64,000 nt of DNA from Sphingobacteriaceae bacterium DW12 (GTDB lineage Bacteria; Bacteroidota; Bacteroidia; Sphingobacteriales; Sphingobacteriaceae), in the NCBI GenBank assembly GCA_000783305.1, contig JROE01000002.1:62001-126000 (forward strand), in the 5' to 3' direction. The translations under genes were made by a program, and so were the position numbers. Shown in pieces: positions 1 through 8,249 of the stretch (position 1 is the stretch's first letter; each line of letters starts with the position of its first letter). The notes below the pieces were generated by a model. That model made no database searches and was not told the DNA's origin. It saw only the letters and a program-made list of their open reading frames with translations.

Positions 1-2
1 AT

Positions 3-212
3 CTAGAAAAACTAAGGGGTATTTCTACTGACGATGTAATTGATGAATTGAAAAGTTTTTTAGTAGATGATAACAACTATATGTTTCAAAATCAACTAGC
101 ACATGGATGGATGGAGCCAAAGGCCATACAAAAATATGGACTGTATCTCTGGTGGATATGTCTAAAGCTCATCTTTAGCACACGAGAGCTTTTTCCCCGG
201 GGCAAAGGATAA
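3..212 (+). CDS. C-terminal fragment of an unidentified protein
   Basis: An open frame enters from the left edge and stops with TAA at 210-212; about 69 codons are visible. It begins acidic (TDDVIDELKSFL) and ends with an aromatic stretch (YGLYLWWICLKLIFSTRELF) that could be a short hydrophobic helix. I do not recognise the family. Directly after it, in another frame, positions 224-325 give 34 further open codons ending in QLMIVMIDEKE before a TAA at 326-328, with a stop codon at 221-223 separating them. Either the gene ends here or it is a decayed or frameshifted gene. The start lies outside the window. Confidence 0.35.
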   Translation, partial: LEKLRGISTDDVIDELKSFLVDDNNYMFQNQLAHGWMEPKAIQKYGLYLWWICLKLIFSTRELFPRGKG

Positions 213-362
213 TAGGGCTTTAACCAAAACCGAAAAGAGAGAATCCAAGAACAGTTTGTGGACGCATCCAATTTGATGGAGAAGTAGGCGCTCAGCTTAT
301 GATTGTTATGATTGATGAAAAGGAATAAAGCTAGAGGCAAAACGTGGCCAACATACTCCCAA

Positions 363-989
363 CTAAATGATATCGCTGATATCGGCTTTTTGTTCGTTGA
401 TTCGATGTACAAACAGGACTGGCTTTCCCTGGCTGGACATTCCCCAACTATAGAAAAATTTATATTTTTGAATACAGAGAACTGGACGACCGGACATCAC
501 AGCTGGTCTCCATGAGCAACTCAACTTTTTCAAACGCTCTACGATGAGACTGTCTGCCAAACCTCGAACTGTCTGGTCTATCGATCTAAAAAGACGACCT
601 TTCTTATCTATATAGAAAAATACGTCAACGCTGTCCGTAATCATAGGCACAGTAATATCCGCAATGGTTTCTTGTTGGCAATTGATATCGGAAATAAGCC
701 TGTTGGTTCCGTTTCGATAGACGGGAAGTATTTCTGCAACTGTGAAAATAGAATACCCTTCCCATGTCCTGTCCTTTATCTCATAGAATTGAAAGCAGGC
801 AACTGTCTTCTGATTTTTCAATTTTGCCTCCAAAAGCAATGAATCCGAAGGCGGAGCAATCTGCTTTGCGATCGGAAAAGGTACTTGTTGGGCATACAAC
901 TCCGACAGAAAGAGCATCCATATCGCTAAAGTCCAAATAGATGGAAGGAATAGTATCAAACGACATTTTAGGATTAATATAGCTTCCAT
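363..989 (-). CDS. secreted protein with TonB C-terminal-like ending
   Basis: Product of about 208 residues. The ATG at 987-989 is preferred over an upstream TTG (1029-1031) because it places a signal peptide at the N terminus (hydrophobic stretch IWTLAIWMLFLSELYA, then AQQ as a likely cleavage site). The mature part is a mix of beta-prone segments. Near residue 155-175 it reads LSCSWRPAVMSGRPV, which resembles the W-x-PA-x-x-x-G-x-PV turn of the TonB C-terminal domain. I infer a periplasmic protein; there is no N-terminal membrane anchor and no proline-rich linker as in true TonB. It is not adjacent to exbB or exbD. Function unknown. Confidence 0.5.
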   Translation of the reverse strand: MEAILILKCRLILFLPSIWTLAIWMLFLSELYAQQVPFPIAKQIAPPSDSLLLEAKLKNQKTVACFQFYEIKDRTWEGYSIFTVAEILPVYRNGTNRLISDINCQQETIADITVPMITDSVDVFFYIDKKGRLFRSIDQTVRGLADSLIVERLKKLSCSWRPAVMSGRPVLCIQKYKFFYSWGMSSQGKPVLFVHRINEQKADISDII

Positions 990-1183
990 TTTGAATATAC
1001 TAAAGATACAAATAAGAATGAAACCCTCCAAAGGGTAAAGTATGCTTAATACATAACTATTTCTTGTGTAATTCGCATGTGCTTAACCATACCTCATAAA
1101 GTACAAAAGTGCATCGTTAATAACTGATATTGATTTTTTTACAATACATTTGGAGGAGTTTGTTTATTGATAGATACCAAAAA

Positions 1184-2377
1184 ATGAAATTAACTAAATT
1201 CCTTTTCGGCTACGTGGCTATCTTTCTATTCTTTGTCACCCACAGCTTCGCTCAAAAGCTCAACACCACTATTCTGCATTCTTTAAACTTTTGCGACACT
1301 ATCCCTTTCGAATACACAAAGGGTAAAATTATTGTAAAGGCAATTGTAAATGCTAAGCCGGCTCGTTTCATATTTGACACCGGTGCTCCATTCCTAATAT
1401 CCGATAGACTATGCGATGAACTACGATTGAGCTCTCATCAACATATCAGGGTGACGGATGTATCTACTGCATCGCAAGACCTTCCTATCGTGGAGGTAAA
1501 CAAGCTGGCAGTTGGGAACATCAATTTTTCAAATGCACAGGCAATAGTTTATGAAAAAGGTAAAACTGGAATAATGGATTGCTTTGACGTAGAGGGCCTG
1601 ATTGGGAGCACAATAGTAAAAGACTGTATAGTACATATAGATGCCAAGAGACAGGTCATCATTTTGACAGACCGAGTAGAAAATATAGGGATAGAGAATA
1701 GTACCCCAACAAAAATAAGATTAGATGAGAATAGTCGTCCATTTGTACCTTTACACATCGGGGTGAAATCGAAGATTGAAGCTCTTTTTGACAGTGGCTC
1801 GGATAAAATACTGCCCCTATCATTTGCTACCTTTCAAAAGTTGGAGAAAGAAAAAGTGGTATCAGTATTGAACAAAGGCTATGGCTCCATCTCTTCGAGC
1901 TTGTTTGGACCTGGACAAAAGGGAAAGGAATATAGGATACATATAGGATCACTTCTAATCAATACTACGCATGTAGACGGTATAGTAGCCACAGCATCGG
2001 AATATAAGAATAAAAATGCGATAGGGATGGGCATTAGTCAGTATGGAACGATTACTATCGACTACCCTAAAAAAAGATTTTATTTTAACCCTTATAAAGC
2101 GGTGGAGTCTGTTAACAATCAGTCTTTTCTGGGGTTTGAGGCCCAACAAATGGGTGATAGTTTCGTTATTTCAGCTGTTTATGAAAACTCTCCTGCCGCT
2201 AAATCCGGATTAAAATATGGGCAAAAGATTATACAAATTGACGATTTGAAGATAAATGGCTCAGAAGATGTGTGTGAGGCTTACCTTAAAGATACGCTGA
2301 AAAGAGAGTCTATTGTAATCACTATAATGGAGGAAAACGGAGAAGTAAAAATCTTACGCGTAACACGCGAGCAATAA
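1184..2377 (+). CDS. bilobal aspartyl protease with C-terminal PDZ domain
   Basis: Protein of 397 residues. The ATG at 1184 is chosen over a TTG at 1130 because it gives a clean signal peptide (MKLTKFLFGYVAIFLFFVTHSFAQ region, residues 1-24). Two retropepsin-like lobes are visible: the first has DTG at residues 65-67 (FIFDTGAPF), the second DSG at 203-205 (ALFDSGSDK). A PDZ domain follows at about 316-395 (ENSPAAKSGLKYGQKIIQIDD). The two aspartates would form one active site within a single chain, as in pepsin. Such proteins are common in Bacteroidota and are exported; the substrate is unknown. It stands alone in its transcription direction, with a 104-base gap to the next gene. Confidence 0.8.
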   Translation: MKLTKFLFGYVAIFLFFVTHSFAQKLNTTILHSLNFCDTIPFEYTKGKIIVKAIVNAKPARFIFDTGAPFLISDRLCDELRLSSHQHIRVTDVSTASQDLPIVEVNKLAVGNINFSNAQAIVYEKGKTGIMDCFDVEGLIGSTIVKDCIVHIDAKRQVIILTDRVENIGIENSTPTKIRLDENSRPFVPLHIGVKSKIEALFDSGSDKILPLSFATFQKLEKEKVVSVLNKGYGSISSSLFGPGQKGKEYRIHIGSLLINTTHVDGIVATASEYKNKNAIGMGISQYGTITIDYPKKRFYFNPYKAVESVNNQSFLGFEAQQMGDSFVISAVYENSPAAKSGLKYGQKIIQIDDLKINGSEDVCEAYLKDTLKRESIVITIMEENGEVKILRVTREQ

Positions 2378-2480
2378 AAGAATGGAAATCTAAATCGTCG
2401 CTTACGGCAGCGGAAATCGACTAATAAGATAAAAATAAGCCCAATACCCTCGATTGAACTAGGAACTGAACGACTAAAGA

Positions 2481-2942
2481 ATGAAATACCAGCACATTTT
2501 CAAAGCAGCCTTAAACTGGAAGCAGCCAGCAACATCAACACATAAAATCTACAACAAAAGCCATCAAATTTCTATTGTAGGTAAAGCAGATATGCAGGTA
2601 TCGGCAGCTAAAGCTTTCAAGGGAGACCCAGCATTATACAATCCGGAAGACATGTTGCTGAGCAGCTTGATGTCGTGTCACATGATGTCTTATTTGTATG
2701 TGTGTGACCGACACGATATCGAAGTAATTTCTTATTCGGATTATGCAGAAGCGGTGCTGGAAGTAGATACAGATGGTAGTGGTCGTATTGTACAGGTACA
2801 CCTTACCCCTCAGGTAACTATCCGAAATGCCTCTCAAATAGAATTGGCGTTAAGTTTGCATAAAGAGGCAAATAAGCTCTGTTTCATAGCTAATTCATGT
2901 AATTTCCCTGTACACCACCATGCAAAATGTAATGCAATTTAA
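2481..2942 (+). CDS. OsmC family peroxiredoxin-like protein
   Basis: Protein of 153 residues with the OsmC/Ohr layout: an N-terminal beta region, then a helix carrying MLLSSLMSCHMMSYLYVC (Cys66 and Cys75), and a C-terminal strand-turn with SCNFPV (Cys140). Cys66 and Cys140 are in the places of the peroxidatic and resolving cysteines of the family. Such proteins reduce organic hydroperoxides in the cytoplasm. The ending HHHAKCNAI is unusually rich in His and Cys. The gene is monocistronic; no regulator is adjacent. Family assignment is secure; the subgroup (OsmC, Ohr or YhfA) is not. Confidence 0.85.
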   Translation: MKYQHIFKAALNWKQPATSTHKIYNKSHQISIVGKADMQVSAAKAFKGDPALYNPEDMLLSSLMSCHMMSYLYVCDRHDIEVISYSDYAEAVLEVDTDGSGRIVQVHLTPQVTIRNASQIELALSLHKEANKLCFIANSCNFPVHHHAKCNAI

Positions 2943-3117
2943 GTAGTTTAACCCAATGAGTAACGTGATTTGTCACGACAAAGGCAAGGACCGATACTAA
3001 GCAAAATAATTGTTTAAAAGCGATAGCGAAGCATAACTCCTCCCGGTATATTTAGGAAAGTCGATGCGCCTTACTGTACAGCCGGATTCGCCCCTAATCG
3101 GTCATGAACCCCCATTA
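2943..3117. other. intergenic region without a gene
   Basis: Convergent gap between the OsmC and LOG genes. It contains a short inverted repeat, CGTGA-TTTG-TCACG, around 2962-2976, with no T-run behind it. Nothing else was recognised. Confidence 0.3.
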
Positions 3118-3714
3118 TCAAATTTCATCCTTTTGGATCCATTTTGTCATCTGGGGTGCTTCGTACCTTTCCATTTTATCCAGTAAATCTTCAATGGTCT
3201 CCGCAACTAATAACATTCGTTGATTCTCGGGTTTCAATAAACCTTCATTGACCATGTGTTCGATAAATTGAATCAAATGGTCATAGAATCCATTTATATT
3301 CAAGAGTCCTACCGGCTTCTTATGTAAACCGAGCTGTCCCCAAGTAATCATCTCAAAAAGCTCTTCAAGCGTACCAAATCCACCCGGAAGCGCGACAACG
3401 GCATCTGAATAATCATGCATAATTCGCTTACGGTCGTGCATCGTATCAACGGTAATCAATTTGGTGACTCCAGTATGTTCTCGTTCCTTGGAATTCAAGA
3501 ATTGAGGAATGACACCAATCACTTCACCCCCTTTTGACAATGCCCCATTTGCCACGGCCCCCATCAATCCAACTCTACCTCCCCCGTATACCAAACGGAT
3601 ACCACGTTGTGCAAAAATATGCCCCACATATGTCGCTTGTTTTTCATAACAATCGGATTGTCCTAAACTAGACGCGCAGAAAACAACAATGCTTTTAACT
3701 TTATACATAAACAA
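3118..3714 (-). CDS. LOG family protein (cytokinin riboside 5'-monophosphate phosphoribohydrolase-like)
   Basis: Protein of 198 residues with the nucleotide-binding start VVFCASS, the YGGGRVGLMGAVA segment and the family signature PGGFGTLEELFEMITW near residue 112. LOG proteins cleave nucleoside 5'-monophosphates to base and ribose 5-phosphate; in bacteria they are often mislabelled as lysine decarboxylases. Start: ATG at 3712-3714, with a second ATG two codons later (MYKVKSIVVF) that is equally possible. No operon partner. The exact substrate is unknown. Confidence 0.88.
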   Translation of the reverse strand: MFMYKVKSIVVFCASSLGQSDCYEKQATYVGHIFAQRGIRLVYGGGRVGLMGAVANGALSKGGEVIGVIPQFLNSKEREHTGVTKLITVDTMHDRKRIMHDYSDAVVALPGGFGTLEELFEMITWGQLGLHKKPVGLLNINGFYDHLIQFIEHMVNEGLLKPENQRMLLVAETIEDLLDKMERYEAPQMTKWIQKDEI

Positions 3715-3872
3715 TTATAAACAAATTTGTGCATCTCTCGTGTTTTTTAGACAAAATGAATATGACTAGAGGTCTTCTTGAACTTATAAAAGATATCTCA
3801 ATAAAAGACAATAATCTTATATTTACGATACTAAAGGAATGACGATTTTAAAGATATTTGGCTATCATCAAA

Positions 3873-4673
3873 ATGACATTTGAAGAAATAACAAGTAATG
3901 ACCTCGAAGAATTAAGAACCTTAGGTCCGGATGATTGGAACGATATCGTTCCAGACTTTGAATTTTACATTCGGTCTCCCTACTGCCATCCCATCAAAGT
4001 TGTTGAAGCAAAAAGAATTATTGGAATAGGATCGTTAATTATATTTGAGCACACAGCTTGGTTGGCGCATATCATTGTAGATACTTCTTCTAGGGGCCGA
4101 GGTATCGGAGCAATAATCGTCAACGAATTGATTCAAATTTCAACCGTTAAAGGGATAAAAAGTTGTCTACTCATTGCTACGGAATTGGGAAAACCCATAT
4201 ATCTTCGAGCTGGATTTAGAATAGTAGGCGAATATACATTTCTCAAAAGAGATAAAGGATGGCCATATTTTAAGGTATCAGAAGATGTAATACCATTTGA
4301 AGAAAAGTATCGACATGCTCTTTATAAATTAGACCGACGAATTTCGGGTGAAAATCGTGAGAATATACTAAAGGAGCAGCTGCCTGAATGTTTGATATAC
4401 GTCAAAGACGAGAAAGTCGAGGGATACTACATGCCAAATCTAAAAGAAGGGATGATCTTCGCAAATACCGTTCATGCAGGAATAGAGCTTATGAAAATAA
4501 AATATGCAACTATTGACAAAGCAGTTCTTCCTTCGGCCAACTTTCAGGCCCTCGCCTTTCTCAAACAGAATGGATTTATTGAAACAGCCACGGCTCCAAG
4601 AATGGCTATAGGGCCGGATATAAACTGGGAACCAACGAAGATGTACAGCAGAATTGCTGGGAGTCTAGGTTAA
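3873..4673 (+). CDS. two-domain GNAT acetyltransferase (YitH-like)
   Basis: Protein of 266 residues. The ATG at 3873 is preferred to a TTG at 3858. The N-terminal half is a GNAT fold with the acetyl-CoA loop DTSSRGRGIGAIIVNELI near residue 75-92 and the usual C-terminal YLRAGFRIVGEY. The second half (about 150-266; ANFQALAFLKQNGFIE, PRMAIGP) resembles the Acetyltransf_18 domain found behind the GNAT domain in YitH-like proteins. The acceptor is not known. A stand-alone gene. Confidence 0.8.
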   Translation: MTFEEITSNDLEELRTLGPDDWNDIVPDFEFYIRSPYCHPIKVVEAKRIIGIGSLIIFEHTAWLAHIIVDTSSRGRGIGAIIVNELIQISTVKGIKSCLLIATELGKPIYLRAGFRIVGEYTFLKRDKGWPYFKVSEDVIPFEEKYRHALYKLDRRISGENRENILKEQLPECLIYVKDEKVEGYYMPNLKEGMIFANTVHAGIELMKIKYATIDKAVLPSANFQALAFLKQNGFIETATAPRMAIGPDINWEPTKMYSRIAGSLG

Positions 4674-4780
4674 TGATAAAGTTAATTAGCGCCTTTCTCC
4701 ACACGAGCAAATTGTTGCCGATCAAACAGAAGGTTTACGATTTGATGAGTGTTGACTATGAAGAGATTTAATACCTGAAT

Positions 4781-5161
4781 ATGATAACCATACAGAATAT
4801 ATTGAAGCAAGTACTGATTGCCTCGACCCTTTTGATAGTATGTAGTTGTAGTTCGACCAATCCGGAAAAAACTGCACTAGTAGGCAAATGGGAAGGGTCG
4901 CTTAAAGATTCAAAAAGTGGAGATAGCCTTGAAAAGATTATCTTGGAGTTTACCACGAACGGTGAATTGCGTCAACATTTAGGTGAAGGGCAATTACAAA
5001 ATACGATAGAATCGGAATATGAGGTGAAAAATGGTCAAATCATCACAATAGAGAAGGAGACCAAGGAAAGGGACAAAAGTAGTTACAACATAGTAAACGA
5101 CACCTTAACTATCGTTTATGAAGGGCTTACGAATACGTACATCAAGTTAAAGCAAGAATAG
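4781..5161 (+). CDS. small lipocalin-like lipoprotein
   Basis: Protein of 126 residues. The N terminus has a hydrophobic stretch ending in STLLIVCSC, a lipobox with Cys at about residue 21-23, so it is predicted to be lipid-anchored. The mature part starts LVGKWEGSLKD and continues with a series of short beta strands ending in YIKLKQE; this is the usual pattern of the small lipocalin-like proteins that are common in Bacteroidota. No ligand can be named. It is followed by a weak hairpin that may be its terminator. Confidence 0.65.
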   Translation: MITIQNILKQVLIASTLLIVCSCSSTNPEKTALVGKWEGSLKDSKSGDSLEKIILEFTTNGELRQHLGEGQLQNTIESEYEVKNGQIITIEKETKERDKSSYNIVNDTLTIVYEGLTNTYIKLKQE

Positions 5162-5170
5162 GAATAAATA

Positions 5171-5200
5171 AGGCTATCTACATTTGATAAATAGCCTCTT
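5171..5200 (+). terminator. probable terminator of the lipoprotein gene
   Basis: Arms AGGCTAT (5171-5177) and ATAGCCT (5191-5197), 13-base loop, followed by CTTT. The stem is short, so confidence is modest. Confidence 0.4.
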
Positions 5201-5222
5201 TACCTTAAAATAATGCTTGACG

Positions 5223-5624
5223 TTAAATCGATAACACCCACCTTACATCAAAGAGGTCCGTGATTTCGATGAGTTTTTGATTTTCCCAATTTTTCGTTGA
5301 AAGCATAGTCATACCACCTGTCAATCGCTCTGCAAGCAGCTTTCTATCAGCAATCGTCTTACAGGAGAGAAAAACAGCTATGTAATTGCCGATTTCCCGC
5401 CCCTCGTCATGTACTAAATCTGAACCGTGAATGATGATACTGCTGGAAATTAGGGAACCACTGATGATGGGCTCTTCTGTGTACCCCTCTAATTTGGTCT
5501 CCAAAACTTCAAAGTACAAGGATCCTCCAAAACATTTTTGATAAGATGTAAGTGCTTTCTTACAATTTCCAGCGAACGTAATGAAGATACCACTGGTTGC
5601 TCTAGCGCGATCTTGAACTAACAT
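5223..5624 (-). CDS. VOC family (PhnB/glyoxalase-like) protein
   Basis: Protein of 133 residues from the ATG at 5622-5624; a longer frame begins with TTG at 5660 and would overlap the upstream gene. It opens with GIFITFAGNCKKALTSYQKCFGGSLYFEV, the standard start of PhnB-like vicinal-oxygen-chelate proteins, and contains SSSIIIHGSD, then TKNWENQKLIEITDLFDVRWVLSI, matching the family ending (D-x-F-G-x-x-W). The first metal ligand His of classic glyoxalases is not obvious. It lies 10 bases after an AHSA1 gene and is probably co-transcribed with it. The substrate is unknown. Confidence 0.72.
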   Translation of the reverse strand: MLVQDRARATSGIFITFAGNCKKALTSYQKCFGGSLYFEVLETKLEGYTEEPIISGSLISSSIIIHGSDLVHDEGREIGNYIAVFLSCKTIADRKLLAERLTGGMTMLSTKNWENQKLIEITDLFDVRWVLSI

Positions 5625-5634
5625 ACTATATGGA

Positions 5635-6084
5635 TTAGGCTTCCGGGATATCAGGTTCAACTAATTTTTTCATTTTATCCAGCGACTCTTGCCAACCTAG
5701 GTAGCACATTTCAACCGGAATCATATCTGGAATATTTTCTTGTATGACTTTCAACTCAGTACCACATGAGACCTTATTCAACCACACAGTAGTCGTTATT
5801 TCGCCAGGTAAATTTGGATTATCAAACCGATCGACGTATTTGACTAGTTCGTTAGGCACAATTTCCAAATACTCGCCACCGAACGAATGCCCCTTGCCCG
5901 TACTGAAATTGATAAAGGTCATTTTGAATGCGCCGCCGACCTTAAAGTCCATCTCTTGCACCGTACATATAAAGCCATAAGGTGGCAACCAACTGGCATG
6001 TGCTACGGGATCTGCAAAGGCGCGAAATACTTTCTCAGGACTTGCCTGAATAATCCTATGTAAGGAAACACTATTATTTTTCAT
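5635..6084 (-). CDS. SRPBCC/AHSA1 domain protein
   Basis: Protein of 149 residues of the START-like superfamily: VSLHRIIQASPEKVFRAFADP, then WLPPYGF, GGAFKMTF, and the C-terminal helix MCYLGWQESLDKMKKLVEP. These cytoplasmic proteins form a hydrophobic cavity for small ligands; function is unknown for most. It is the first gene of a probable pair with the VOC gene downstream. Together with DoxX and a second AHSA1 gene upstream it forms a same-strand block. Confidence 0.85.
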   Translation of the reverse strand: MKNNSVSLHRIIQASPEKVFRAFADPVAHASWLPPYGFICTVQEMDFKVGGAFKMTFINFSTGKGHSFGGEYLEIVPNELVKYVDRFDNPNLPGEITTTVWLNKVSCGTELKVIQENIPDMIPVEMCYLGWQESLDKMKKLVEPDIPEA

Positions 6085-6199
6085 CGTTATAGATTTTTTA
6101 GATTTGACTTATTCATTATTAAATTCTTCATTTCACCTATATCCGAATCGCACTTACTTATTTATTGGCATTCAGACTGTGAGATGATATGGCGGATAG

Positions 6200-6586
6200 C
6201 TATCCTTGAGTTACTTGCCCTTGTCTAATCTTGTTGTTGTAAATATAAGAGACTGCAAGTATGCCAAGTACCACAACTGGCATCAACATAAATCCAATAT
6301 TCTTGTCAACAAACGCATGACTAATAAAGGCAAAAATAAGACTAAAAGAAAGACCAGCGTATGCCCACTCTCTTACAGTAGCAGACATTTTGGGATACGA
6401 AATTGCTATCACACCAAGCACTTTGCAAATAATAAGTGTATAGGCAAAGTAATCTGGATATCCCAAAGGTTTTGTGCCTGCATTTGCATATTGCGGAGCA
6501 AAAAGAAGAGTGCCAAGTGGCATTACACCTTCCCAGAGGATAAGGATAACCGTCGCTATCCAAAAGATAATTTTGTTCTTTTTCAT
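6200..6586 (-). CDS. DoxX-like membrane protein
   Basis: Protein of 128 residues with four predicted membrane helices (about 7-27, 47-65, 72-92, 97-115). The sequence FWIATVILILWEGVMP, LGYPDYFAYTLIICKVLGVIAI and EWAYAGLSFSLIFAFISH is typical of the DoxX-like family seen beside AHSA1 genes in Bacteroidota. The biochemical role is unknown; relatives have been linked to redox processes at the membrane. It lies between two AHSA1 genes on the same strand, with gaps of 115 and 122 bases. Confidence 0.78.
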   Translation of the reverse strand: MKKNKIIFWIATVILILWEGVMPLGTLLFAPQYANAGTKPLGYPDYFAYTLIICKVLGVIAISYPKMSATVREWAYAGLSFSLIFAFISHAFVDKNIGFMLMPVVVLGILAVSYIYNNKIRQGQVTQG

Positions 6587-6708
6587 GGTTATAAATTACT
6601 AATAAGTGGCTGATCCCACACACTTTAACTATAGACCGGAATTGTGGATCTGTTCACATTTGTGATGTGTGCGTAATATTTCCATCCAGTCCATGTGAAT
6701 AATGCCAA

Positions 6709-7128
6709 TTATTTCAATGTTAGATATTTTACGAAGTTATCTAAAATAGCTTGCCACCCTTGTTTCTGAAATTCCGGATCATTTTGAGTCTCTGGATCAA
6801 AAATTGTTGTCAGCACCGTTTGACCATTATCATCTTGAAATACTGTACTAACAGTACGACCATCGGACATCGTATAGGTGATTTCTTTATAACGCTCGAC
6901 CGTATCATATATTCCTTCAAAATCAAATCCAAAGCTGCCATCTTTGGCTTCCATTCTATTCTTGAACTTACCGTGTACGCGAAGGTCATTTTCACTGGCT
7001 GGGCAATGCCAGCTTGGGTCCGGAGTATTCCATTGCATGATATCGGAAGGTGTATTCCAAGCATGCCATACTTTCTCTACGGGAGCATTGATTACTGCTT
7101 CTACCTTGATTTTTGTTTGTTGTGTCAT
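6709..7128 (-). CDS. SRPBCC/AHSA1 domain protein
   Basis: Protein of 139 residues: KIKVEAVINAPVEKVWHAWNTPSDIMQWNTPDPSWHCP is the characteristic start of the AHSA1/polyketide cyclase-like family, with GWQAILDNFVKYL as the C-terminal helix. It is the first gene of the minus-strand block and faces the GlxA-type regulator across a 137-base gap. The arrangement suggests that the regulator may control it; this is inference from position only. Confidence 0.87.
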   Translation of the reverse strand: MTQQTKIKVEAVINAPVEKVWHAWNTPSDIMQWNTPDPSWHCPASENDLRVHGKFKNRMEAKDGSFGFDFEGIYDTVERYKEITYTMSDGRTVSTVFQDDNGQTVLTTIFDPETQNDPEFQKQGWQAILDNFVKYLTLK

Positions 7129-7265
7129 TGCTTATTATTTTTAGTTTATAATGCTACTACAAAGATGGGGCAGATTACAAAATTTCGACCATTGCAAAAA
7201 CGACAACTTTAGGGGTGTATTACGACAAAAACAATATGTATATTTACTTTACTAACGAAAAAGAT

Positions 7266-8243
7266 ATGCGCGTCTCAGTTTTTGTACCTCAACATGGAGT
7301 AATAGAAGCGATTACTCCGGCATTTAGAACCTTTCATACGGCAAATGAATTTCTTACGGTATTTGGAAAAAAACCAATTTTTGATGTAGAATACGTGGGT
7401 TTGCAGGAATATGTTCCCGCCAATAATGGTGAGTATACGATAAAAACGAATCGACTTATTAGCGATGTCACACAAACAGATTTGCTTATCATACCGCCCA
7501 CTTTAGGGGATATGGACTACGGCATAAAAGCAAATGCAGAGGCCATACCCTATTTTACAAAGCTCCATTTAAAGGGAACCAGTCTCGCTAGCTTATGTGT
7601 GGGAGCTTTCCTTTTGGCAGAAACTGGATTGCTAACCGGTAAAAAATGTTCTACACATTGGGCATATATCAATGAGTTTAGGGAAAAATACCCACAAGTA
7701 GAAGTAGAAGATGGCGCCATAATAACCGAATACGAGAATATATATAGTAGCGGTGGCGCTAGCAGCCTCTGGAACCTAATACTTTACCTAGTAGAGAAGT
7801 ATTCTGATAGAGAGACTGCCGTGATGATTGCCAAATATTTTGCTTTGGATATCAGTAGAGACAGCCAATCTCAATTTGCTATCTTTAGAGGACAAAGAAA
7901 TCATAGTGACGCAGAGATGCAGAAAGCGCAGGACTATATAGAAAAAAACTATGAAGGAAAAATTACCGTTGAGGATTTAGCAAACCTTACTAGCGTAGGC
8001 CGGCGAACATTTGAAAGAAGATTTAAAGAAGCGACAAACAATACTCCTATTGAGTACATACAGCGAGTACGGATTGAAGCTGCTAAGAAATTTTTTGAGG
8101 CATCCCGGAAAAACGTATCTGAGGTCATGTATGATGTAGGGTATACGGATACCAAAGCATTCAGGGACATTTTTAAAAAAATTACAGGTCTTACGCCGAT
8201 AGAGTATCGGAATAAATTTGCGAAGGTTTCGAACGAAGTATAG
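7266..8243 (+). CDS. GlxA family transcriptional regulator (DJ-1/PfpI plus AraC HTH)
   Basis: Protein of about 325 residues. The ATG at 7266 (MRVSVFVPQHGVIEAI) fits the usual start of the family; an ATG at 7236 and a GTG at 7215 give longer forms. Residues 1-185 are a DJ-1/PfpI-like domain with the nucleophile-elbow region ASLCVGAFLLAETGLLTGKKCSTHW. The C-terminal 100 residues are an AraC DNA-binding domain (ITVEDLANLTSVGRRTFERRFKEATNNTPIEYIQRVRIEAAK, then VMYDVGYTDTKAFRDIFKK). The ligand is unknown. It is divergent from the AHSA1/DoxX block and convergent with the ArsC-like gene six bases away. Confidence 0.88.
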   Translation: MRVSVFVPQHGVIEAITPAFRTFHTANEFLTVFGKKPIFDVEYVGLQEYVPANNGEYTIKTNRLISDVTQTDLLIIPPTLGDMDYGIKANAEAIPYFTKLHLKGTSLASLCVGAFLLAETGLLTGKKCSTHWAYINEFREKYPQVEVEDGAIITEYENIYSSGGASSLWNLILYLVEKYSDRETAVMIAKYFALDISRDSQSQFAIFRGQRNHSDAEMQKAQDYIEKNYEGKITVEDLANLTSVGRRTFERRFKEATNNTPIEYIQRVRIEAAKKFFEASRKNVSEVMYDVGYTDTKAFRDIFKKITGLTPIEYRNKFAKVSNEV

Positions 8244-8249
8244 GGCTCG

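Noticed and set aside
6206..6613. Long plus-strand frame antisense to the DoxX gene
   Set aside because: The minus-strand frame codes for a recognisable DoxX protein with membrane helices; the antisense product has no such features.
6751..7212. Plus-strand frame of 153 codons antisense to the AHSA1 gene
   Set aside because: The AHSA1 protein on the other strand is clearly real; this is its shadow.
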